From positions 66,449,018 to 66,513,017 of the forward strand of contig NC_081554.1 in NCBI RefSeq assembly GCF_963082655.1: DNA of 64,000 nt, written 5' to 3'. Source of the DNA: Stomoxys calcitrans. Taxonomy: Eukaryota; Arthropoda; Insecta; Diptera; Muscidae. The position numbers and the translations under genes were made by a program. The notes under the pieces were generated by a model, which was not told where the DNA came from, did not search any database, and worked only from the letters and a program-made list of their open reading frames with translations. Every line of letters starts with the position of its first letter. Position 1 is the stretch's first letter. This document shows, piece after piece, positions 1-10,189 of the stretch.

Positions 1-690
1 ATTTGGCTGAAATTTCGCATGAAGTATTTTTTAATGACTTTCAGTAAATATGCTAAGCATGGTTTAAGTCGGTCCATAACCTGATATAGCTGCCATATAA
101 ACCGATCTTGGATCTTGACTTCTTGAGCCACAAGAGGGCGCAATTTTCATCCGATTCGGCTGAAATTTCGCATGAAGTGTTTTTTTATGACTTCCAACAA
201 CTGCGATAAATATGCATCAAACCGGTACGTAACCTTATGTTAGCCATATAAACCGATCTGGGATCTTGACTTCTTAAGCCTCTAGAGGGCGCAATTCTTC
301 TCCGATTTTGGTGAAATTTTCTACAACGACTTCTGCCATGACCTTCAACATACGTGTCCAACTTGGTCTTAATCGATCTATGACCCCAAAGAGCTCCCAC
401 TTAAACCAATCTCCCGATTATGCTTCTTGAGCCCCTACTCGGCGCATTTCTTAACCGAATGGACTGAAATATAACCCAATGACTTCTACTATGGTCTTCA
501 ACATTCAAATCACTTATGGTACGAATCGGACTATAACTTGATAAATAGCATAACAATTCTTATCCATTTCCTTTTTTTGGCCTTAAAAGAGATACCGCGC
601 AAAGAACTCGACAAATGCGATCCATGGTGGGGGTACATAAGATTCGGCCTGGCCGAACTTAGCATCGCCCTATTTGCACTTACAGTTATT
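1..690 (+). repeat. Helentron/DINE-like element, 3' part (subfamily B)
   Basis: Degenerate units of about 150 bp contain the recurring phrases 'ccatataaaccgatc', 'gacttcttgagcc' and 'gagggcgcaatt'. The stretch ends near 640-675 with a GC-rich hairpin (ttcggcctggccgaa) just after 'ccatggtgggggtaca'. That is the same 3' signature as other copies in this window. The 5' end lies before position 1. The ends resemble Drosophila INE-1/DINE-1 elements (non-autonomous helentrons); that assignment rests on recalled consensus features, not a search. Confidence 0.7.
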
Positions 691-829
691 ACTATTTTAA
701 CATGTCGGCTCGAAATTTGATACGAATACTATAACCCATCTGAAACCATTCGGCGAGGTCCTTCAAAATTGGTTCCCAATAAAATATAGCTCCCAATTGG
801 TACTCATAGGGTAGGTAGGTAGGGTAATA

Positions 830-944
830 TTGGGTTGCCCAAAAAGTAATTGCGGATTTTTCATATTTTTATTCCACAAGCTGTGAAAAAATTTGTCAAC
901 GCCGACTTTATGAAAAATCCGCAATTACTTTTTGGGCAACCCAA
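830..944. mobile_element. Short mariner-derived MITE (115 bp)
   Basis: The element starts TTGGGTTGCCCAAAAAGTAA and ends with its inverse complement, flanked by TA on both sides (828-829 and 945-946). It is almost entirely terminal inverted repeat. The core 'cacaagctgtgaaaaaatttgtcaac' segment is shared with the 236-238 bp copies at 26521, 43742 and 45909, so this is a further internal deletion. It lies about 60 bp downstream of the P450 stop codon. Confidence 0.9.
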
Positions 945-984
945 TAGTTGGCACAACCCGACTTTTGTCATTGCTTACTGGTTT

Positions 985-990
985 TTTATT
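985..990 (-). terminator. Polyadenylation signal of the P450 gene
   Basis: Plus-strand TTTATT reads AATAAA on the minus strand, 13 nt after the P450 stop codon. It is the first canonical signal downstream and lies before the MITE at 830-944, so a very short 3' UTR is likely. Confidence 0.55.
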
Positions 991-1003
991 TCGGTTTCTC
1001 TTC

Positions 1004-1431
1004 TTATTTGATTAATTTTTCAACTCTTAAAAATACATTATAGCCTATACTCAAACGCGACATTTCAATATCAAAAACCATTTCCCTGGGTGTTCTGTCG
1101 CACACTGAGAATTGGAAATTGGACAAGAGTGGAGCTAATCCAGCTACAATTTGCGTAAGGCTAAAATGTTCTGCCAGGCATTTTTTGGGGCCATCGCCAA
1201 AAGCTAGAAAACTACAAGCTGGTCGTCGATTTTTGAGTTCATTTTCAAATCTTTCGGGAAGAAATCTCTCGGGTTCAGGATAAAATTCAGGATTATTTTG
1301 AACAGCATGAGCTGGTATCAAAACTATGGTATTTTGTGGAAGCCTTATAGATGTTGAGGAGGAGTTAAGGGTACATGCATAACGAGAGCATCGAGGCAAG
1401 GTGAACAACAAGGAGTAGCGACGTAAAGTTT
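1004..1431 (-). CDS. P450 exon 2
   Basis: Begins after acceptor TTTCAG (AG at 1433-1432) and supplies the last two bases of the ExxR Glu codon. It carries the haem-binding loop and ends at TAA (1006-1004). Confidence 0.88.
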
Positions 1432-2571
1432 CTGAAATTAAAATAAATTTAATAAACAAAGGAGGTTATATTTCACATGCTGTTACTTACCTAGAACAAT
1501 TTGTTTGACATATTTCAATCTTTGAATGCCTTCATAGGTTAGTTGACCCTCATCTTCCTTCAAAATCTTTAATACTTCCGCTCTAGCCTTGGCTTGTATG
1601 TGAGTATTTTTGGCCATCTCATATAGCGCTTGACTCATGGCACTCGATATGGAGTCATATCCCGCCGCAAAGAACAGAAATGCCTGGCCCACTATATTGT
1701 GGGAGGTTGGGGAGTCGTCCTGGCTTTCAGCGGAACTCTCTCTCTTCATTTCCATTAGTATTTGTAAGAAGTCAGAACGCTGTATGTTATGCTTCTCACG
1801 GTATGCCATGGTCTGTTTAATGGAATTGGTAAAGAAGTCAATGCTCTCCTTGCTGTGATATTTAAGATTAAGGGCTTGAAAAATTTTGGTTAATTTCGCT
1901 GTTAATTGAAAGGGAATTCGAAACTGCTCTCGCACAGCTTTAAGGACAATTTTTCTAAATTCAGAGTCATTATTGTTAAGGGTATTGCATTCTATGCCAA
2001 ATGCCATGCTACCAATGGCATCTATGGCAAAGCGTGCACATAAGTTATGCATTTCCACTTCCTGGCAGTTGGGGACCTTTGACGCTATCATATCATGCAA
2101 GACTTGCACAAAGCGATCACCAACATGCGCCACTATGGGATACATAACTTTAGTTTGCGATGCCGAAAACGCTGGTGCCGATTTCTGCCTTAAAGGTTTC
2201 CAGTGTCTGTACTCCATTCGGCCCATGTGCGACAAAAGGGGATCACGATGATTGATGTAGAGTCCACGATCGGCGAATTTTTCAAAGTCCGATATAAAGA
2301 CATTTTTAATGGCCTCTTGATCCTGTACAATGACCGCCGTAAAGAATAGCATCTCCACCACTCTAAAGGGCTCTTTCTTAGCACACATATCGTTATAGAT
2401 GTCATCCACCAGTTGGTATAATGGCTTTCTCCTCAATTGCCACATGAGTGACATAACACTGAGAAGTGGTACATTTTGCCTCTTCCAGTAGTTTAACTTC
2501 TGCCAGTATTTGAGTGCAATAAAAACGATGCCAAGCCACAAAGTCAGTAAACTGCACAAAAATAAATCCAT
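1004..2571 (-). CDS. Cytochrome P450, clan 3 (CYP6/CYP28-like), two exons
   Basis: A microsomal haem-thiolate monooxygenase acting on lipophilic substrates at the ER membrane. CDS is complement(join(1004..1431,1491..2571)): 502 residues, normal for the family. The 59-bp intron has GTAAGT and CAG borders; splicing completes the ExxR motif (E361-T-L-R364), which straddles the junction. Seen in order: N-terminal membrane anchor (about residues 2-20), C-helix WxxxR (W124, R128), I-helix AGYDSIS (303-309), ExxR, the PERF-type motif (PERFLPERF), and the haem loop FGDGPKKCLAEHF with ligand Cys445. Two departures from consensus: the I-helix Thr is Ser, and the haem-loop Arg of FxxGxRxCxG is Lys with Ala at the last Gly. 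No frameshift or stop is seen. I do not recognise the subfamily. It is downstream of the eys-like gene on the same strand. The start is the first in-frame ATG before the anchor. Confidence 0.9.
1491..2571 (-). CDS. P450 exon 1
   Basis: Encodes residues 1-360 plus one base of codon 361: membrane anchor, C-helix and I-helix. It ends at donor CTAG|GTAAGT (GT at 1490-1489). Confidence 0.88.
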
Positions 2572-2590
2572 TTAAATTTACAAGCAATAA

Positions 2591-2625
2591 GAAACTGAAA
2601 CTCTAGCGAAACTCAGCACGTGTAG
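2591..2625 (-). promoter_or_regulatory. Possible P450 core promoter (initiator and E-box)
   Basis: On the minus strand TCAGTTTC (2598-2591) fits the arthropod initiator TCAKTY, about 25 nt before the ATG. A palindromic CACGTG lies at 2617-2622. No TATA box is seen near -30. Motif match only. Confidence 0.3.
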
Positions 2626-2904
2626 TATTTCAAGCTGCAGTTCAGCCGAAATTAACAGTTCAAACTCATGCTATAGCCGTTATAACGACTTAATCTTTAT
2701 GAACTTTGTCCATAATATAAAATTTGTTTAATAATTCTCATTAGATAGAATGAAAAAACAAAACATCATTTGACTCTACTTAAACATAGGTATGCATTAC
2801 AGGGACGTAGCCAAGGGGGAGGGGGGGGGAGGGGTAATAATTTTTGAAAGAAAAATTTCAATAGAAAAACTCTCTACAGACAAAATCATGTTACACGGAT
2901 GAAT

Positions 2905-3120
2905 CAAAGCTAAAAGACTGAGTGGGCCTGGGGTTCTACATTGAGAACCCAAGGACTGAGATCTGTTCTAGACTGTCTAACCATAATACGATCCTGAAAG
3001 CAGAGATTCGGGCGATCACGGAATGCGTGAGGTGGTGTGGTTTTCACGCTAGGAAGTCAAGGAAAGAAACTAGCCATCAGGGCAATAACAACCAGGACGG
3101 TAAGGTCACGAACAGTGTTG
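2905..3120 (+). mobile_element. LINE fragment: RNase H start (family 1)
   Basis: The text 'gagtgggcctggggttctacattgagaacccaaggactgagatctg' onward encodes the start of an RNase H-like domain. The same sequence recurs at 21735 (plus) and 37974-38369 (minus). The homology stops at about 3118, where a different repeat beginning 'gtgttgccactc' takes over. Confidence 0.7.
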
Positions 3121-3400
3121 CCACTCAAAATTTAAAAAAATTCCTACCAAACCCGACCAAAACCTGTCAAATGTTCTACCAGCCAAAAATGTGGTTTTCA
3201 TACTCATCACCGAAGAGTTGACCATTTTCATCATCATCAAATTATACATTTTCTGCCCTACAAGGTATACATAATAGATTGTCGTTATATTCACATACGA
3301 TCTAGACATGTCTGTTTGTTCAAATCAATCTACAGCCTAAAGTTCAAAAATGGCCTATATCTTGATGTGGCACCCTTTATACCGATATCCTCATAAGAAA
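3118..3400 (+). repeat. DINE-like 5' end with 'gtgttgcca...ctaccaaa' flank
   Basis: The flank 'agtgttgccactca...cctaccaaa' is followed at about 3197 by a divergent DINE 5' end ('catactcatcaccgaagagttg', 'gatctagacatgtctg'). The same flank-plus-end arrangement occurs at 39393-39650. Confidence 0.5.
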
Positions 3401-3489
3401 AGTCGTTTTTTTGCCCTGATTTCAAGGAACAACTGTGCCGAGTTTGGACCTCATTCTGACTAGGAGGTCAACATTCTATACCATCATCA

Positions 3490-4290
3490 AAGATTGGTTA
3501 TGCGCTATCCTCTTCGCCGACAACGTCGGACTCTAGCAGTTGGGTAAAATGTTCTTTCCATATCCCTAGCATGGTATATTTGTCAGTAACCAGATTTCCT
3601 TCTTTATCTCTGCAGGAGGATGTGCTTGCACTCTCGGTTTGATGTTTAATTCTTTGGTAGAATTTCCGTACTTCATTCTGACTATTGTACACCTCAATTC
3701 GCTCACACTCACGTCTTTCCATTTCCTTTTTCTTTCTGCGGAATAGACGTTTTTCCTCTATGCTTTATCGCGATAACTCTCCTTCATCTAGGGCGTTTCT
3801 ACTGATTGCAGGGTTGCTCTATGTACCATGGGTTTCTTGGGGGAGGCTACGGTACCCAAGTACGGATTTCGCGGCATTTTCCCTGGAGTAGGCAATGGTT
3901 TACCACTGCGCCATTATATCATCGGAACAAGGAGTGATTTCATCAAACAGTTGGGTCAGTCGAGTGGAATATGCCGTTGCCATCTGTTGTGTTTGCAGCT
4001 TTTTAATGTCCAGCTTCCGTGCAGTGTCAGATCGTACTTTCCTCGCCATGAAGAAAAAAAAAATATTCGCTCTACGGATTGATCGTACATCTGTCATGCC
4101 TACCATCTATCACAACGTGATCAATGGGATTCCTCGTGTTTTGATTGGGTGACAGCCATGAAGCTTTGTGAATATTTTTATGTTGAAATCTGGTGCTACT
4201 TACTACCATATTTTTTGCCGCGGGGAAATCTATTAGCCTACACCGATTACTGGACGTTACCGACTGTTGAAACACATATATTTTCCTTGC
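3490..4290 (-). mobile_element. LINE fragment: endonuclease C-terminus and linker (family 2)
   Basis: Minus-strand frames contain 'RFQHKNIHKASWLSPNQNTRNPIDHVVIDGRH', then 'KVRSDTARKLDIKKLQTQQMATAYSTRLTQL', then 'CRDKEGNLVTDKYTMLGIWKEHFTQLL'. These are the end of an APE-type endonuclease and the endonuclease-RT linker of an insect non-LTR retrotransposon. The frame changes several times, so it is dead. No RT domain follows. Confidence 0.7.
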
Positions 4291-4342
4291 CTATCTTCGC
4301 ATGCGGATATTCCAGGTGGAGATCCGCAAATCATGGTCCTTT

Positions 4343-6945
4343 TTATACCCACCACTGAAGGATGAGGGTATATTCATTTTGTCATTCCGTTTGCAACACA
4401 TCGATATATTCATTTCCGACCCTATAAAGTATATAAATTCTTGATCAGCGTAAAAATCTAAGACGATCTAGCCATGTCCGTCCGTCTGTCTGTTGAAATT
4501 ACGCTACAGTCTTTAAAATAGAGATATTGAGCTGAAATTTTTACACAGATTCTTCATAAGCAGGTTATGTTCGAAGAAAGACTATATCGGACTATATCTT
4601 GATATAGCCCCCATATAGACCGATCCGCGATTTAGGGTCTTAGGCTCATAAAAGCCACATTTATTATCCGATTTTGCTGAAATTTGGCACAGTGAGTTAT
4701 GTTAGGCCCATCAACTTTCTTCGCTAAGTTGACCAAGGTCGGTTCAGATTTGGATATAGCTGCCATATTGACCGATTTCTCGATTTAAGGTTTTGTGCCC
4801 ATAAAAGGCGCATTTATTGCCTGAAGTCGCCGAAATTTTGGACAGTGAGTTGAGTTAAGTATTCCGATATACTTCTGAAATATGGCACAGATCGGTCCAG
4901 ATTTGGATATAGCTGCCATATAGACCGATCTCTCGATTTAAGGTTTTGTGCCCATAAAAGGCGCATTTATAGTCCGATTTCGTCGAAATTTAGGACAGTG
5001 AGTTGTGTTAGGTCCTTCGACATCCTTCTTCAATTTGGCCCAGATCAGTCCAGATTTGAATATAGCTGCCATATAGACCGATCTCTCGATTTAAGGTTTT
5101 GGGCCCATAAAAATCGCATTTATTGACCGATGTCGTCGAAATTTTGGACAGTGAGTTGAGTTAAGTATTCCGATATACTTCTGAAATATGGCACAGATCG
5201 GTCCAGATTTGGATATAGCTGCCATATAGACCGATCTCTCGATTTAAGGTTTTGTGCCCATAAAAGGCGCATTTATAGTCCGATTTCGTCGAAATTTAGG
5301 ACAGTGAGTTGTGTTAGGTCCTTCGACATCCTTCTTCAATTTGGCCCAGATCAGTCCAGATTTGAATATAGCTGCCATATAGACCGATCTCTCGATTTAA
5401 GGTTTTGGGCCCATAAAAATCGCATTTATTGACCGATGTCGTCGAAATTTTGGACAGTGAGTTGAGTTAAGTATTCCGATATACTTCTGAAATATGGCAC
5501 AGATCGGTCCAGATTTGGATATAGCTGCCATATAGACCGATCTCTCGATTTAAGGTTTTGTGCCCATAAAAGGCGCATTTATAGTCCGATTTCGTCGAAA
5601 TTTAGGACAGTGAGTTGTGTTAGGTCCTTCGACATCCTTCTTCAATTTGGCCCAGATCAGTCCAGATTTGAATATAGCTGCCATATAGACCGATCTCTCG
5701 ATTTAAGGTTTTGGGCCCATAAAAATCGCATTTATTGACCGATGTCGTCGAAATTTTGGACAGTGAGTTGAGTTAAGTATTCCGATATACTTCTGAAATA
5801 TGGCACAGATCGGTCCAGATTTGGATATAGCTGCCATATAGACCGATCTCTCGATTTAAGGTTTTGTGCCCATAAAAGGCGCATTTATAGTCCGATTTCG
5901 TCGAAATTTAGGACAGTGAGTTGTGTGAGGCCCTCCGACATTTTTCTTTAATTTGGTTTAAATCGGTCTACATTTGAATATAGCTGCCATATAGACCGAT
6001 CTGTCGATTTAAAGTTTTGGGCCCATAAAAGGCCCATTTATTGTCCGATTTCGTCGAAATTTAGGACAGTGAGTTGTGTTAGGTCCTTCGACATCCTTCT
6101 TCAATTTGGCCCAGATCAGTCCAGATTTGAATATAGCTGCCATATAGACCGATCTCTCGATTTAAGGTTTTGGGCCCATAAAAATCGCATTTATTGACCG
6201 ATGTCGTCGAAATTTGGGACAGTGAGTTAAGTTAAGCCCCTCGACATACCTCTGTTATATGGCATAGATCGGTCCAGATTTGGATATAGCTGCCATATAG
6301 ACCGATCTCTCGATTTAAGGTTTTGTGCCCCATGTGCGCATTAATTGTCAGATGCCGCCGAAATTTGGGACAGTGAGTTGTGTTAGGCCCTTCGACATCG
6401 TTCTTCAATTTGGTATAAATCGGTCTACATTTGAATATAGCTGCCATATAAACCGATCTCTCGATTTAAGGTTTTGGGCTCATAAAAGGCCCATTTATTG
6501 TCCGATTTCGTCGAAATTTAGGCTCTTCGACCATTTCCTGAAGCTTGACCCAAATCGGTTCAGATTTGGATATAGCTGTCATATATACCGATATCATGAT
6601 TTAATGTCCGATTATTTTATTATTTATTGATTTCACTGAAATTTAACACAGTTGTTGACTTATGTTGGCTTTTCGACATCCGTGTCGTATATGGTTCAGA
6701 TCGGTTAATTTTTAGATATGGCTACTAAAAAGACCAATATTTTGTTATACACAATTGAACAATGACTTGTACTTATTAGTGTTTGGTCCAAATCGGAACA
6801 AATTTCGATATGGCTGCTATGGGGCATAAGGTATGCATTTTTCAGCGGATTTTGACGAAGGGTGGTTTACATATATACCCGAGGTGGTGGGTATCCAAAG
6901 TTCCGCCCGGCCAAACTTAACGCCTTTTTAATTGTTTCGTTTGCG
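4343..6945 (+). mobile_element. Helentron/DINE-like element with long tandem core (subfamily A)
   Basis: The 5' end 'tttttatacccaccactgaagg' and the conserved block 'gtatataaattcttgatcagcg...ctagccatgtccgtccgtctg' match the INE-1/DINE-1 head. The 3' end at about 6885-6940 has 'gaggtggtgggtatccaaag', a degenerate hairpin (ttccgcccggccaaa) and 'aacgcctttttaattgttt'. Between them are about fifteen units of roughly 153 bp containing 'gatatagctgccatatagaccgatc'. It has no protein-coding capacity, as expected for a non-autonomous element. Confidence 0.8.
4861..5925 (+). repeat. 306-bp higher-order tandem array inside the DINE core
   Basis: 'attccgatatacttctg' recurs at 4861, 5167, 5473 and 5779, a constant 306-bp step. 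'gacagtgagtt' recurs at 4841, 4994 and 5147, a 153-bp step. Alternating A and B monomers form the 306-bp unit, and about 3.5 units are almost identical while the flanking monomers are diverged. This points to recent local amplification of a dimer. Confidence 0.92.
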
Positions 6946-7390
6946 TGGGTCGTCAACGTTGAGTGGGGGTCCATTTTTACTATTCCTTTGTTTCTCATAG
7001 TGATTATCATAGTTTTCCGGGGGCGGGTTACTGGCCCAGCGCCCAAACCGCATGGGTTTTGTGGGATCGCGCATGTAACCCTCGTTGTGGCGAGCCGCTT
7101 GCTCCAAGATCCGACGTTCGCCTCCAACCGCCCCTAATATGGGAACAGACGCTGATGTTGGCCATTGGTTATTTGAAGGCGCCTATAACTCGCCTTGTCA
7201 TCTCGAGTATCATTGGCACTCAGTATTTTATTAAGAGCCAGTGCCACCTGACTTTCCACTGAGACTCTTCTTTCGAAAATCGTTGACTGCCAGCGGCCGC
7301 ATTTGCAGCTACTCCGCATAAAAACAGAGCTTTCCACCATCCGCATCCTTTCAGCTTAGCTTCCCTGGTAACTCCTGTGGCTGTACCTAC
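6946..7390. other. Unassigned GC-richer segment between repeats
   Basis: Both strands have short open frames, for example 'VESQVALALNKILSANDTRDDKASYRRLQITNGQ' on the minus strand at 7134-7260. The composition is more GC-rich than its flanks. It may be a piece of a transposon ORF, but I recognise no domain. Confidence 0.3.
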
Positions 7391-8360
7391 ACTCCCTTTA
7401 ATTCGAATTCGAATAACAACATTTCGACCATATTACTTTTGTTTATTGAGTTTTTATTTCAAATCAAATAACTAAGTTGCCTTCACATAAAATCATAAAT
7501 CATGTTTGGTTGGTTTATTGTTGTGTTCGTTCTTTTTTTTCTTGTTTTTGTTTTTTATAAATATAACTTTTATGTATATATCAATATTATATTGTATGTT
7601 GTTGTATCTCACTTTAAGTTTTAATTTCATCATTTTTATTTTATTATTATTACAATCTAATTTATTTCGTTTTTACATCATTTTCTAAAAACCATGAAAG
7701 TCTAGTGATGGAGTTTATACAGGAAAAATTTTAGATGAATGGCTTTTTGAATAAAGCCAAAAATGCCAAAGAAAAAATTTCTGATAAATAAAATACGGTT
7801 TGAAAAAAATTAATTCTTTACTTAAAATGAGGCCAATGTAGTTAATTTACATGAGGGCTTTTATGTGGCTAAATAGAATTGATTGAAAAAAACCCCATAA
7901 ATTCCAAAAAAAAATATTTCTCTTCTTTTTTATGACAATGATAATACAAATATAGGTTGTTTTCCATAAATTTTTGTTAATGTAGATGTGTAATGTGTAA
8001 AGTTTGTTTTTGTTAGCTTCATTTATTTCTCAAATTCCATATAAGACAGTTAATATATTTTTATTTTTATTTTTTTGAATTTTTGTATAAGACAGCATTT
8101 TATTTTGTTTTGGTTTTTTTCTAATTTTGTAATTATATATAATTTACTTTGCTACTTAAATTGAATTCTGCTCAAAGGAATAGTTTAGCAATAGTTAATA
8201 TCTCGTTTTTAATTTAAATAAAGAATTTTGAAGTATTTTATTTTTCATATTCATTCGTAACTACTACAAACTACAAGGCAACTAAATGGCTTAGAATTAC
8301 CCAAAGAATAATATAGAAGAATGAATAAACAAACTTAATAAAATTTAATATTAATTTTAT
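7390..8360. other. AT-rich intergenic stretch, no gene seen
   Basis: Dominated by T-runs and A-runs with no coding periodicity, recognisable repeat or splice pair. Confidence 0.6.
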
Positions 8361-8365
8361 ATAAA

Positions 8366-10085
8366 TTTTTATACCCACCACCGAAGGATGGGGGTATATT
8401 CATTTTGTCATTCCGTTTGCAACACATTGAAATATCCATTTCCGACCCTATAAAGTATATATATTCTTGATCAGCGTGAAAATCTAAGACGATCTAGACA
8501 TGTCCGTCCGTCTGTCCGTCTGTCTGTTGAAATCACGCTACAGTCTTCAAAAATAGAGATATTGAGCTGAAACTTTGCACAGATTATTTTTTTGTCCATA
8601 AGCAGGTTAAGTTCGAAGATGGGCTATATCGGACTATATCTTGATATAGCCCCCATATAAACCGATCTGCCGATTTAGGGTCTTAGGCCCATAAAAGCCA
8701 CATTTATTATCCGATTTTGCTGAAATTTGGGACAGTGAGTTATGTTAGGCCCTTCGACATTCTTCGTCAATTTGACCCAGATCGGTTCAGATTTCGATAT
8801 AGCTGCCATATAGACCGATCCTCCGATTTTGGGTCTTAGGCCCATAAAAGCCACATATTTTATCCGATTTTGCCGAAATTTGGGACAGTGAGTTGTGTTA
8901 GACTTCTCGATATCCTTCGTCAATTTGGCCCAGATCGGTCCAGATTTGGATATAGCTGTCATATAGACCGATCCTATGATTTAGGGTCCTAGGCCCATTA
9001 AAGCCACATTTATTATCCGATTTTGCTAAAATTTGGGACAGTGAGTTGTGTTAGGCCACTCGATATCCTTCGTCAATTTTGCCCAGATCGTTCCAGATTT
9101 GGATAAAGCTGTCATATAGACCGATCCTACGATTTAGGGTCCTAGGCCCATTAAAGCCACATTTATTATCCGATTTTGCTGAAATTTGGGACTGTCAGTT
9201 GTGTTAGATCCCTCGATATCCTTCGTCAATTTGGCCCAGATCGGTCCAGATTTGGATATAGCTGCCATATAGACCGATCCCCTGATTTAGGGTTTTAGTC
9301 CCATAAAAGCCACATTTTTTACCCGATTTTGCTGAAATTTGGGACAGTGAGTAGTGTTAGGCCCTTCGACGTCCTTTGTCAATTTGGCTCAGATCGGTCC
9401 ATATTTGGATATAGCTGCCATATGGACCGATCTCTCGATTAATGGATATGGGCCCATGAAAGGCGCATTTATTGTCCGATGTGGCCGTAATTGGGGAAAG
9501 TGGGTTAAATTAAGCCCCTCGACATACTTCTGCAATATGGCATAGATCGGATCAGATTTGGATATAGCTGCCATATAGCCCGATCTCTCGATCTAAGGTT
9601 TTGGGGTCATAAAAGGCGCGTTTATTGTCCGATGATGCCGAAATTTGGGACGGTGAGTTGTGTTAGGCCCTTCGACATCCTTTTCGAATTTGACCCAGAT
9701 CCGTCCAGATTCACTATATAGACCGATATCTCGATTTATAGTCTTGATCCCATAAAAGTCGCATTTATAATACGATTTCACTGAAATTTTACACAGTGAC
9801 TTATGCTAAGCATTTCGACATCCGTATAGTACATGGTTCAAATCGGTTTATTTTTTTTAGATATAGCTACTTGAAAGACCAATATTTTGTTATACACAAT
9901 TGAACAATGAATTGTACTTAATAGTATTTGGTCCAAATCGGAACATATTTCGATATAGCTGCTATGGGGCATAAGATATGCATTTTTCACCTGATTTTGA
10001 CGAAAGGTGGTTTACATATATACCCGAGGTGGTGGGTATCCAAAGTTCGGCCAGACCGAACTTAACGCCTTTTTACTTGTTTTTA
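8366..10085 (+). mobile_element. Full-length helentron/DINE-like element (subfamily A)
   Basis: A clean 5' end 'tttttatacccaccaccgaagg', the block 'tatatattcttgatcagcg' followed by 'tgtccgtccgtctgtccg', and the 3' end 'ggtgggtatccaaagttcgg' with hairpin and 'cttaacgcctttttacttg'. Core monomers step by exactly 153 bp (gacagtg at 8731, 8884, 9037, then 9190 and 9343). Good reference copy for this window. Confidence 0.85.
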
Positions 10086-10189
10086 TTACAGGGATTTGCA
10101 AGCCTGCATCTTACTTCTCAGGGCCAGGTTGGCAAATTGTGGCAAGGACGACAAAACAATATGTGTAGTGGTAGTTAATGAGCAAACCA

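Noticed and set aside
4343..6945. Possible CRISPR-like array because of regular repeats
   Set aside because: The unit is 153 bp of continuous sequence without unique spacers, and the genome is eukaryotic.
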